Positions 48,570-60,200 of a DNA stretch of 64,000 nt are shown one piece after another (within the stretch, counting starts at the first letter, position 1; each line of letters starts with the position of its first letter). Position numbers and translations under genes: made by a program. The notes under the pieces were generated by a model. The model saw only the letters and a list, made by a program, of their open reading frames with translations, did not search any database and was not told where the DNA came from. The stretch comes from Zygnema cylindricum (lineage: Eukaryota; Streptophyta; Zygnematophyceae; Zygnematales; Zygnemataceae): the NCBI GenBank assembly GCA_037447655.1, contig JBBHKE010001948.1, forward strand, positions 98,158-162,157, written 5' to 3'.

Positions 48570-49659
48570 CACCGCGAATCGTTATTACTTATTAGTGTCA
48601 ATACCTTTAATTTGGGTTCTTAAAATTTTGATTTTTTTTTTCAAATAGGATACATGATTTTAATTTTTCCTTGATGTTAATCAAGGTACCGTACAGAATA
48701 GCGTACAGCCTGAAAGTACAATAAAATATAAATAGTGTGGTGTACGGTCGATGTCAGACTGTACATAAATGTACCTTTTCAAGTGAAAAATTACAAAAAA
48801 TGAATTAAATCAGACGCGCACGCATAGGAACGTGCGCTCAAAAAATCGAGATTAGTTTGATACTTAAACTAGTATGGCATGTACGGATATTTTAAATTCG
48901 CCATGGCGTACGATTTTTAATATTTTGTACGGATACATATACTACACCGCGCATCGTTATTAGTGTCAAAGTTTAAATAGTGTGGAAGTAAATATACCGT
49001 CATTGACGCTAATTAAGATTTTTTTTTTTTTTTTTAAAAGGTGTATTCTAATTTCGGCGTTTATGTTAATTTGGGAACAGCAAAAATGGAATATTCGCTG
49101 TACGATTATATACATTAATATATGTATCCGTACAAAATATTAAAAATCGTACGCCGTCGTGAAATTTAAATATTCGTACATGTAAGAAAATTTACGTGTC
49201 AGAACAATCCCATTTTTTTAGCGCACGATCCTATGCGTGCGCGTCTGATTTAACTCATTTTTTGTAAAATTTTCACTTGAAAAAGTACATTTATGTACGG
49301 TCTGACATCGACCGTACACCACACTATTTAGATATTATTGTAATTCGTCCTTTACGCTATTTTGTACGGTACCTTATTTAACGTCAAGGAAAAATTAAAA
49401 TCATGTATCCTATTTGAGGAAAAAAATCAAAATTTTAAGAACCCAAATTAGTGTCGTTGACACTAATAACGATGCGCGGTGTACAGTAATGTATATAATC
49501 GTACGGCAAATATTCCATTTTTGCTGTTCCCAAATTAGCATTAACGCTGAAATTAGAATACACATGTTTTTTGAAAAATTTCAAATTCTTAATTAGCATC
49601 AAGTACGTTAAATTTTCTTAAACACTATTTAAATTTTGACACTAATAACGAACGCGGTG
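48570..49659 (-). mobile_element. TA-flanked MITE, outer copy, split by the inner copy
   Basis: Ends CACCGCGAATCG and CGAACGCGGTG, each next to TA. Its two halves (48570 to about 48942 and about 49485-49659) are the reverse complement of the right and left parts of the inner element, so this is one inverted copy interrupted by another. Confidence 0.8.
48945..49481 (+). mobile_element. TA-flanked MITE, inner copy, about 537 bp
   Basis: Ends CACCGCGCATCGTTATTAG and complement, bordered by TA. Near-identical in length and content to 50185-50720. Non-coding. Confidence 0.85.
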
Positions 49660-49709
49660 TACTGTACTTGTTGATATAGTTCGTTCATTTTGTTGCTGTG
49701 TTAAAATTC

Positions 49710-49772
49710 CGAATCGGCAGTTTCGCGTGAAGCAAACACAGTGTGTTTGCTTCACGCGAAACTGCCGATTCG
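49710..49772. repeat. Perfect 31-bp-arm palindrome with 1-nt spacer
   Basis: Left arm begins CGAATCGGCAGTTTCGCG; the right arm is its exact reverse complement across a single G at 49741. Confidence 0.95.
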
Positions 49773-49844
49773 AAATTTGAAGTTTGAAATTTAAAAGTTT
49801 GAAGTTCCAACAAGAAAATGTACTATTGTACTATAAGTATAAGG

Positions 49845-51007
49845 CAGAGGTCGCAAACGGTCAACCGAAACCGTGACCGACCGTTAACCGACCGCCCACG
49901 CCGGATCCGAACGGATTCGGTTACCAAATTTTGGGGGCCGGGCGGTTGCGGCCGGTTGATTCACCATAAAAAAAAAATGGTCGGTTACGGTCGGTTAACT
50001 AAAAAACCAAAAAAAAAGAAAAATTTGTACTGTCCACACAATCCAATATTATTGTACTTTGTACTCTTTGGTATTGTGGACGTACATGACATCATGATTA
50101 GCGTCGCAAATCTGACACGGCATAACACTATTCATTTCGCAAATCTTAGGGAACGCGACAAAGCGTCGCAAATCTGACACGGTACACCGCGAATCGTTAC
50201 TAGTGTCAAAGTTTAAATAGTGTTGAAAAAAAATTCCCGTAATTGATACTAATTAAGAATTTGATTTTTTATTTTAAAGGTGTATTCTAATTTTGGCATT
50301 ATGCTAATTTGGGAACAGCAAAAATGGAATATTCGCTGTACTATTATGTACATTAATATATGTATCCGTACAAAATATTATAAATCGTACGCCGTCGTGA
50401 AGTTTAAATATCCGTACATGTCGGACTAATTTACGTGTCAGAATAATCCGGTTTTTTTAGCGCACGTTCCTATGCGTGCGCGTCTGATCTAATTCATTTT
50501 TGTAAAATTTTCATTTGAAAAGGTACATTTATGTACGGTCTGACATCGACCGTACACCACACTATTTATATATTCTTATACTTTCGTTGTTTACGCTATT
50601 TTGTATAGTACCTTAATTAACGTCAAGGAAAAACTAAAATCATGTATCCTATTTGAGGAAAAAAATCAAAATTTTAAGAACCCAAATTAGTGACTTTGAC
50701 ACTAAAAACGATTCGCGGTGTAGTAAACACTATTCATTTTGCAAATCTTAGGGAACGCGACAAATTGTAATTATTGGCTTATTCATACGTCGTACATTAA
50801 TTAATTTTGTACTTTTTCGGTTACGGGTGGGCACGGTTAGTCCCGAGAAATCAAATTTCGGTTAACTTTCATTTTCGTAAACGCCGGTCGGTTAACAGTT
50901 AACAACTTTGGAGCGTGACATAACCGTGTCGGGCGTCGGTTACTCAGATTTTGAGAAAAAAAACGGTCGGTTTCGGTTATGTCAAATTTTGACTTTTGCG
51001 AACTGTG
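49845..51007 (+). mobile_element. hAT-type non-autonomous element, interrupted
   Basis: Left end CAGAGGTCGCAAACGGTC fits the hAT YARNG consensus; right end is mutated (GCGAACTGTG). Perfect 8-bp target duplication GTATAAGG at 49837-49844 and 51008-51015. About 625 bp once the MITE at 50185-50720 is removed. Many CGGTCGGTTA-type repeats, no transposase. Confidence 0.85.
50185..50720 (+). mobile_element. TA-flanked MITE inserted in the hAT element, 536 bp
   Basis: Ends CACCGCGAATCG and CGATTCGCGGTG, with TA on both sides. The related hAT copy at 51137-51826 shows the empty site (GACACGGTAGTAACAC), so a single TA was duplicated on insertion. Confidence 0.9.
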
Positions 51008-51136
51008 GTATAAGGTACTGCTGGCGATTATCAGGATGAGATATCGATATGTTGGCCGTAATGATCCGTCGAGCAGGAATCGTTTGGCGATCTAAAATCG
51101 ATCGGCTGGTCGAATTGGAAATCTGGAAGAAATGGG

Positions 51137-51826
51137 TAGAGGTCGCAAACGGTCAACCGAAACCGTGACCGACCGTTAACCGACCGCCCGCGCCGGATCC
51201 GGAACAGATTCGGTTGCCAAATTTTGGGGGTCGGGCGGTTACGGTCGGTTGATTCACCAGGAAAAAAAAACAGTCGGTTACGGTCGGTCAACCAAACAAC
51301 CAAAAAAAAATGAAAATTTTGTACTGTCCCTATAATCCAACATTCTTGTACTTTGTACTCTTTGGCATCGTGGAAGTACGTGACATCATGATTAGCGTCG
51401 CAAATCTGACACGATACTGTAGTAAGCTATTTATTTCGCAAATCAAAGGGAACGCGACAAAGCGTCGCAAATCTGACACGGTAGTACAATATTCATTTCG
51501 CAAATCTTAGGCAATGCGACAAATCGTCGCAAATCTGACACGGTAGTAACACTTCTTTTCGCAAATCTTAAGGAACGCGACAAATCGTAATTATTGGCTT
51601 ATTCCGTCGTACATTGGTTAATTTTGTACTTTTTCGGTTACGGGCGGGCACGGTTAGTCGCGAAAAATCAAGATTCGGTTTTTTTTTTTTTTCGTAAACG
51701 ACGGTCGGTTAACGGTTAACAATTCTGGAGCGTGACAAAACTCGGTCGGGCGTCGGTTACTCAGATTTTGAGAAAAAAAAAACGGTCGGTTTCGGGTATG
51801 AAATTTGTTGACTTTTGCGACCTCTG
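51137..51826 (+). mobile_element. hAT-type non-autonomous element, 690 bp
   Basis: Ends TAGAGGTCGCAAAC and TTTTGCGACCTCTG, target duplication GAAATGGG/GAAATGAG (7 of 8) at 51129-51136 and 51827-51834. Contains three tandem units of about 62-67 bp starting CGTCGCAAATCTGACACG (51396, 51463, 51525). Confidence 0.85.
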
Positions 51827-51834
51827 GAAATGAG

Positions 51835-52797
51835 CATCGTCAACAATCGGATGAGTAAAGAAATATCGTACCGAAGGATGACCGTACTCACCATAGCACC
51901 GTATCAGAAAAAATGTTACGACAGGAACTGCTGGGATGGATTCAAATCGTAACGTCAACCAGAATCGTCATGATGATACGGTAAATAATCGTCCCGGAAC
52001 GTCCAATTCACCTGACGAGGAGCGATTAGGTGGCGAAACTACAAAGTCCACAGCTAGCGCAATTTTGTCTGAATTTCCCCGCGTGTTTAAACCTCATTGG
52101 GTCTCATGAAGTTTGAGACGCTGCCAAGTACTGCCACGTCCTATTGAAAACGTCATTCACGGCTACGTCAAAGTCTCCAAACCACTTGATTGGGTCATTT
52201 TATGTCGCAACCTACAATGATTTTCAAATGCCTAGCCGTCCATATGAACATCTAACGGCTATGAAGTGCATAACAGATCACGGTCCTATAGCAGAGCCCC
52301 TATGCGCGCGCGAGATTCTCAATTTCACTTCCACCGACCAAAATATTGTTCTCAAACTGACCGATTGGCGGCCTGGTTGTCCCTGTATTCTTGCACGATA
52401 GCGTTGTAATCTTGTCCTCCTGTACGAATGTCCCGTATTAGTCCATTATTTCCGTACGCACCACCGATACACTCCTTATCACTTGCCACATGTAGAACCT
52501 CCAAGCTGGCGCCGTACATATGCGCTAGATGCCGCGTGTCACCTCGAATCTTCCAGATGGCCCGAAGTAGCGTCAGTGCCAATCCTCCGTTTCGACTTGC
52601 AAGCTTCGATTACAATAATTCCTTTCGTTTTCATTCAAGAAGCGTCATTCCCTGTCTCTCTCTCCACTTTTCTCCCTTCTCCCTCTCTCCTCCCTCTTTT
52701 CCTTAAGTTCTTTCTCCCTCTCTCTCTCTCTCTACTTCTTTCTCTTCTCTATTCCCCTTTCTCCCTCTCTATCTCCTGCTCTCTCTCTCGTGCACCC
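51835..52797. other. Upstream region of the glycine-rich C2-like gene
   Basis: Small ORFs on both strands without recognisable motifs. From about 52650 to 52790 the plus strand is strongly C/T-rich (CTCTCTC tracts), as expected for a plant-type 5' leader or Y-patch region. Confidence 0.35.
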
Positions 52798-55471
52798 ATG
52801 CCAGGCCATGGAGGTGGCGGCGGTGGCCACGGAGGTGGCGGCGGCGGCCATGGCGGAGGATTTGGTGGCGGCCATGGTGGAGGATTCGGTGGAGGCCCTG
52901 GCGGCTTTGGCGGAGGACATGGTGGTTTCGGCGGCCCAGGATTTGGCCCAGGTGGCCCCGGATTTCGTGGCGGCCCTGGATTTCGCGGCCCGGGTGGTCC
53001 TGGATTCTTCGGTCCCGGCTTATTCGGTCCCGGGTTCTTCGGGTGGCGGCCTTTCGGTTGGTGGGGCGGCCCGCCACCATTTTTAGGGTGGTGGAACAGT
53101 AGTACTTTGGCTCTTGCCGGTTTGTGCGGCTGGTTTGCCGGCCGGAGTTCTGCGGCGCCGGCAGCGGCAGCAGCACCGCCGACAACGGTCGTGTACAATT
53201 ATCCGGCGCCCGTACAGCAGGGCGTACCTCAACCGTCCGTACCAAGGTATTTACTGCATATTTTTTGTACTGAACCATCCGTACCAAGGTATTTATTGCA
53301 TACTTTTCGTACTGAACCGTCCGTACCAAGGTACATATTGCATACTTTTCGTACGGTTTTAGTTACCGAACATTAGGATCTTGCGACGAAGCGAAACGAT
53401 GTGAGGTTAAGGGACGGCGCACTTTTTAGGGTTAAGGGAGGAGGAGAGAATAGGAGAGGGAAAGGGCAGAGTTGTACGGAGAGGAATTGGATGGAGGAGC
53501 GTGGAGGGAGGATGGATGTATGGGTGGACGGTTGGAGGGATGGATGGAGGGATGGATGGACGGGTGAACTGATTGGAAGGGGGACATGGAACCGAGAGAG
53601 GAGTATAAGGGCATCTGGAAAACATGGAGTGTGGAACTGCCAAGACTTAGGTTTAAATTTTTGTTTTAACTTTTGTCCAGATGGATTGAGTTTGTATGAT
53701 GAGGGGCAAGATATTCAAAGAAACTTGTATATACTGGAACTTTGAAGCAGTATTGTGGGCAAGAGAAAGCAGCGATGAAGCAAAAGGAAGTCAGAAATGA
53801 ATACTCTACATTAGAAAATTCTATCTTTGAATGCTCTATTTGAATACTTTGGTTGAAAAGAACTCAAAAAGTCATAGCAAATACAAACAAATAGTTTTGA
53901 AAAAACTCAAAAAATGTCAAAGAAAAATGAGAACTGAAAGAAAGTCGCAGGGATTACTTCTAAAAGAGAACTCTCATTTAATGTGTAGAGAGGGAAACTC
54001 TGCAAAGTTTTATTTTTTCCCTTTTCCAAAAAAGGTGTGGCCTCTTTTGGAGATGAAACGAATTTCGAAGGCACTTTCAAAGTTTTTTTTTTATGTGTGT
54101 GTTGTATATCAATGGAAATCTTATATTGATTTGCCCGTATGGTTTGTGAGAAGCTGATCAGACGTGAAGAGATGAAGTGCACAACAAGAAAAGATAAAAG
54201 TCTTTCTAACGTTTGCAAAAGGAGATAGAAAAAAATAAATTCAGAACAATTGCAGCTAAATGGTCTCTTTGGTTTTGGCGACTTGTGTGTCAACTGAAGT
54301 TGAGAAATTCGGCATCTCCTTAGCCAGTGGCATTCTGGCGATTATTTAGTTTTTTTGTATATTTGAAATTTTACGATGGTCACTATCTTTGATGGTCTAC
54401 TTAATTTCTTAGTTTACTTATTTTATGGTTTACTTCCTTTCGTGATTTTTTTTTTTTTGGTTTACTTGATTTTATGGTTTACTTAAGTTATGGTTTATTT
54501 GGTTGCGTTTGTGGGTTTTTCTGGGCAGTTCTGTTGACCTAGAGATTACAGTGTCAATCGTCGCTCTTATCGCTCCGACAGGCGAGGCAAATGCTTCACA
54601 AATACTATTTAACAACGATATGTTGACTATTGTTATGCAGGTAAGCTGCTTTTTTTTTTTTTTTTGAGTTCAAAGTTTTTAGTTGGTATATTTGTAGGTT
54701 TCTTTGTCTTGGACTTGACTTGTATATAAGCTATCTTTGTTTTTCTGTGCGAGATGTAGATAGTTCGTCTACTGAAATGTTCTTACCTCTGTTTGAATTA
54801 CCCATCCAGTTGTTGTTTTGATCTGTCTATTTTTCCAATTTCTGGTCAATCTAAAGGGGACTTTAATCTTGATCTTCTATTTTGATCTTGAAGTTGTAGT
54901 TGAACTCTCTGAATCTCACTTTGCAAGAAACAGGAAGCATAAGTTGTCCTTCGTTTTGTTTGACGTATCCGTTCCGTATACGAATTCGTTTTGATCTGTT
55001 TTTCTTTTTGCTTTGTAGTTGGACTAACAGAAGAAAACTGGAGACTGTTTCCATGTGCACTGTTTCGATGTGCAGGTGGGAGATAGTGTTCAACAGACTT
55101 CTGTATACAGCACTTCAATGCAGGAATCGAGTCTCCCCGTAAATAAGACTTTGCACCTTCCTTTGCATCCATTCTCATCCTCGGAGGTTCAAGTGGCGAT
55201 ATATGGAGGGAAGGGAGACGGACTACTGGCTCTTGGTCATGTGAAGGTTCCCGAGCCGAAAGTTCTCGGAGGAGATAGTCACGATGTATCGATTCGGCTT
55301 AATAATATGGCTGGGGCAGCATGTGGTCGTATTATGACTGTTATGACCTACAATAGGCCCATTCCTCGTCCTTCTCCTTCCCCTCCTCCTCCTTCGGCTC
55401 CATCACCTGCACCAAGGGGAAACGATCCGACATCTGTTGCTGAGTCTCTTGGATGGGTTTCGACCAATTAA
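52798..55471 (+). CDS. Glycine-rich protein with C2-like domain
   Basis: Three exons with matching phases: 52798-53246, 54529-54640, 55076-55471; 318 aa. I do not recognise a named family. Residues 1-92: Gly-rich with GGGH, GGF and GPGF repeats, turning aromatic (FFGWRPFGWWGG). Residues 98-116: short apolar stretch with LALAGLCGWFAG, possibly membrane-associating. Residues 117-149: Ala/Pro linker with VVYNYPAP. Residues 152-279: beta-strand pattern like a C2 domain (LEITVSIVALIAP start, TLHLPLHPFSSSEVQVAIYG middle, GRIMTVMTY end) but without the acidic calcium-binding loops. Residues 281-301: Pro/Ser-rich. The exon 1 to exon 2 join is inferred from phase only. Membrane or cell-surface signalling is possible; no function can be assigned. 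Confidence 0.6.
53231..53340 (+). repeat. Tandem triplication of the exon 1 5' splice site
   Basis: Three units with a 42-bp period (53231, 53273, 53315), each containing CCGTACCAAG followed by GTAT or GTAC. Donors are at 53247, 53289 and 53331. Because 42 is a multiple of 3, use of donor 2 or 3 would add 14 or 28 residues in frame. Confidence 0.85.
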
Positions 55472-57252
55472 TTTGTTTTGACTAAGGAGGAAGGAAAATT
55501 TTGGAAGGAAAGAGGAGGGAAGGAGGAACCCACAGGGAGGGAGAGAGGGAGAGAGGGAGGGGAGGAGGAACGCTTCTCATATGGGCATTTTCTGTCTGTG
55601 ATGAAGACATACGATCAAGAGAATAACTTATATCTGTTGGTTATTGCAAAGACTTGCGATGTTGTCCCGATAAATGAGACAGAGTTATAAAGGACCAGTT
55701 GTTGGTTCAAGAGACAAGTAGCAAATGTTTAAGTTTTGGAATTCCTTCAATAGTTAAGATGTAAGGACGAGGGCCGAGTTGGAGTAGTAGTTGTTGGCAA
55801 TCTTGCTAAGGATTTTGTACATATTAAGTTATTATTGTCGTCTGTTTTTGTGAATACAAAAGGAAACATGGACCAAACTGGTTTATAAATGAACTATGCC
55901 CAAAGGAAATGTACGATTATGCAATAATTTGAGAATTTAGAGTTTTCAATCAACTTGTTGGTTTCATACTATGGCATAATTCCTTTTCGTGCTTGAATTA
56001 TTATCTAGTCATATGTGATCCATGATGTGTCAGTTTGGTTTAGTCCTGCAAAAATTACAATTTACTGCTTCTGTTTTGACAGTTTTAATCTTTTAAAGTG
56101 GTGCCATGATGTATCCAAGGCTTTTTCTAATGTGTAGGTAGTGTATGTGAGCGGATTCTGGAATTGTACGTCTATAAACATTCAGTATGGCAAGAACAAG
56201 ATTAATAAACTACGCTAACCATTGTTTTGCAAGAAAAACCGCTCAAACATCTTCCTTAATCACACCATCTCCCAACTTCACAGTCGAAAGGAGAGATAGC
56301 TACCTCAATTGAAAAAAAAATCCAACCAGTGATCATGCGATTACCCAAAAATGTTAAACACCAAGGGTGATGATCGTTGTAAACAAAAGCTTACGGATGC
56401 TTGCTTGTGTTGCAGGTGTTGCCGACTGTGCATGGTATATTACCTTATATATGACGGACTTGTATTTTCAAAAATGTAGAACAGAATTGAACTGATGGGT
56501 TTCTGTTGAGAAAGGCTTTTTCAAACTGTTTCTTGCTTTTGAAATTGGTTTGACTTGTAGGCTAACCAAATGGAATCGCGACTCATTATTTACAGAAGAA
56601 GTTTGCTTTTGCATATGGAGAAAAGTTGCTTTGACGTTGAGAGCAAATCATACATTTTTAGTTAGGCAAAGACTGTACATTATGTACAGTTTACCCTCCA
56701 TTCGAGGGTAAAACTCGAGGGTAACACTCCAATGAGTGTGATTAGAGAAAGCGGAGAGGGGCCTTGCTAAAGTCTGTCTCTCGTAACTTTCCGCATATGG
56801 GCATATACAGACTTCACATTCACATGGGGTAGATTTTTGTAATAGAAGGATCAGAGGTAAGACACAAAAACGTGTGACAGAAAGCTATGTTGTGTGTCAT
56901 TTTACACCTGAAGGTCACCTGTATTGGAAGCAAAAAAAAAGAAAACCCTAAAACAGAACATTCTCATAGCTCCATTTTTTAATTTCCTCACTTTTTGTGG
57001 ACCATTTAACCATACTGTCCAATATTGTGCCTAACGCTGCTATCACTTCTAAATATGCCTTTTCCTTTTGCTATTGAATTTACTCCATTTGCTATCATCT
57101 TCTCACTTCTCTCTTCGCTTTTCTCTCCCTTCTCCTTTATTCTCCTCTCCTCTCTTCTTATTTCTCTCTCCCTTTCTTTTCCCATCCCATAGGACGAGTT
57201 CAAGCATCTGACCTCCCAAGGCTCATGGACCAATCTCGATTAACACCTCTAT
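55472..57252. other. Convergent intergenic region
   Basis: Between two genes that end toward each other. 3' UTRs of both; no gene seen. Confidence 0.4.
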
Positions 57253-60200
57253 CTACTTTGAAGAGGGCAGAAATTTGCCTAACTCCTTCCCTCCTCTCTC
57301 AAACCTTCTGTATACTTCTGCACTTAACTGGCTAGTGCTAGCTTGGAATGTTGAAAATACTGCTTCAAAATGTCGCATGCACACCTTTTCGGCCGACAAA
57401 TCCTCCTGCAGAAAACATTCATGCAAACATTATATATAAGTGAAAAGTGAACAGTTCAGTTCAATTCAGTTCGGTTGTGTTCAGTTCAGTTCCGTTCAGT
57501 TCGGATCCGTTCAGTTCAGTTCAATTCAGTGGAAAGTTTCAGATTCTATAAATGCATCAGAAAAAAAAAGAACCGGAGAGAACTCTCCCTCTCCCTCTCC
57601 CTCTCCCTCCCCCTCCCCCTCCCCCTCCCCCTCCCCCTCCCCCTCCCCCTCCCCCTCCCCCTCCCCCTCCCCCTCCCCCTCCCCCTCCCCCTCCCCCTCC
57701 CCCTCTCTCCCTCTCTCCCTCTCTCCCCTCCCCCTCCCCCTCCCGTCTCTCTCTCTCTCCCCTACCTCAAGAGCACCCATCGCAGCTTCCCGACAGACGG
57801 CTGAAACATCTGCCCCTGTGTATCCTTCGGATCTCCGAGCCAATGTCGTGACGTCAACATCCTCACTACAGGGTGTGCATCGAAGATGAATTTGGTATAT
57901 TTGTCGTCGAGCCGATTCTCCTGGTGGACCGACATATATAAGCCGATCAAAACGACCTGCGAAAAGAAAACAGTACCAATCGTAATAAGAGTTAATCACT
58001 CTAATCCGAGCGTCAGGAGCGTCCGAGTATTTTTTCTGACTCGAAACCGTAAAATAATGTTAACAACACTATTGAGTTAAGTGGCTCAGAATGAGGTAAT
58101 ATAGGTGGTATTACATAATTTAGTGTAGTTAGTTTGGTATAGTATTAGCGCTAATAATTCATTGACTCTAATAGCGATGGGTCGTGTACCACTTTGCAAA
58201 TCCCTTTTGAAGCAAATATTCCATAGCCATGGAAACTGCAGATTGTTCCACTGTAGGAAAAGAAAAAACATAAAACCGAAATGAACAAGTTTATAACGGT
58301 AGTGACCTCTTTTTGTTTCATACCTAAGCTTAGACTTCTGGCCAAAACATAGAGCAGAGATAAGGGAGAGAAAAGAGAGCGAAGAGAAGAAAAAGAAAAA
58401 AAAGAACGAAAAGAGAAAGTGCAGAAGAGAGAGATGAGAGAAGAGAGAGAAGAGAAAGAAGAGAGAGAAGAGAGAGAAGAGAGAGAAGAGAGAAGTGAAA
58501 AAAGAGAGAAGAGAGAGAAGTGAGAAAAACGAGAGAAGAGGGAGAAGAGAGAAGAGAGGGAAAAGAGAAAAGAGCAACGAGAGAGAAGAGAGAAGAGCGA
58601 AGAGAGGGGCAAAGACAGACGGGAAGAGGGAGAAGAGAGGAGACATAGACAGTAAAGACAAAAGCCCATAACACACCTGGGCGCAGGAGAGCAGAGTCAA
58701 TAATGTCGGGCCGATTTGTAGCGGCCAAAACTGACACTCCAGTTAAGGGACTAAGTCCTGTCACCCAATCCTCCTTGTATTTTTCACTAGTCTGCAACGC
58801 TAAAGCATGAGGTTTAAAAAAAAACACGATTCACTAATCTGTAATGCCAAAGCGCGAGGCTTTAAAAACAAACAAACCGACTGAGTGGAAAGGTTTGGCT
58901 ACTTAATTGTTACTGCTGTTGACTCTTTCATCAAAGATGTCATTTTTACTGACATGTAATGAAAGTCTACGATGCGAATGTCTCCTGTTCTTGGCTTTTT
59001 GATAAAAATGCTTTCAGAGAATAACATCTAAATGCAGAAAACACATTTGTGCGAGTTAACAGAGCATGGGCAATGAAGTGGAACATCCACTCCAAAAACG
59101 ACTACACCTGTGCTCTACCTTTTTGATATAAAAACATAATGCAGTGTACTATCGGGGAGACAAAAGCAGTAATATATACCGTCCATCTCTACGAGCAGCT
59201 GGCTGATGACTCGGTCGCCCACAGAAGTACTTTCCTCTCCCTGTCCATTTTCTCTCGATGCAGTTAGACCATCGATTTCGTCAAAGAAAATAATCGATGG
59301 AGCAGATGCTCTAGCACGAGCAAATAGAGTCCGAACCGCCTTTTCTGATTCTCCAACCCACTTGCTTAACAATTCGGGACCCTGAAAGAATTCACGACAA
59401 GCGAGGGAAACAGGATATGCATTAACTGGGAACATTTTAAAGTCAAGTTCCAGAAGCCAAGTCGAGACAATCAAAAGATTACGCAGTATTCTTCAGAAAA
59501 CACTACATTAGCAGCCACAATAGTTTCTAATCGACAATATAAAATACAACATAAAATACAATACAGAATACAACACAATAGCTTTAGTTTAGTGGAAAAT
59601 AGTAGAGAACTTTAGAGAGCAAAAGTTATCTACCTTGACTGGAAGGAAATTAAGACCTCCTTCGGTCGCCACTGCCCTGTAGCCCAACCATTGACGAGTT
59701 GAAACTATTTATGACTAAGTAAAAAAAAAAGGAATAAGGGAAAAAACAATTGAGCCTCACTCTGAGACAACTTGTGTCGAGTCAAATCAGGTCAGCAAAA
59801 CTCCAGATGAGAAAACAACAAAAGATAACACTTAACAGGAGCCTGATGAATAGAAGTAAAAAAGCCGTCTTAAAAAGGTACCTGTTGAAATAATGACATC
59901 AATGGATGATTAATTGGCACAGAAACAAGATCATAATAGTGTAAAGCAAAAATCACACACCTGGCCATAAGTGTTTTACTGCAACCTGGAGGACCATAGA
60001 GAAGAACTCCTTTAGGAGCTGTAGCTCCAATTCTCTCCAAATCCTTTGTGTATTTGTGAGGCCATTCCACTGCCTCTTGTAGAGACTGAAAAATTACAGT
60101 CACTCCAATATTACTTTACAGTTTATAGTATTCCAGTTTCAGTCATGAAAACATTGCCCTAAATTTAGAATGTACTGTTGAAAATTCCAAAACAGCCACA

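Noticed and set aside
52352-52582. 76-codon minus-strand ORF upstream of the glycine-rich gene
   Set aside because: Looks protein-like in composition but no family, splice partner or promoter context could be shown.
52749-53329. Minus-strand Pro-rich and His/Arg-rich ORFs
   Set aside because: Antisense of the glycine-rich exon; GC-rich repeats keep several frames open.
53247-54528. Tandem donor repeat read as a CRISPR-like array
   Set aside because: Only three units, no spacer variation, plant nuclear context.
57440-57889. Ser-Pro, Pro and Leu-Pro repeat ORFs
   Set aside because: All three plus-strand frames over the CTCCCC microsatellite are open; the real coding strand is minus.
58086-58827. 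Ser/Leu/Phe-rich minus-strand ORFs
   Set aside because: Readings of the pyrimidine tract in an AAA ATPase intron; only the short exon 58677-58757 is coding.
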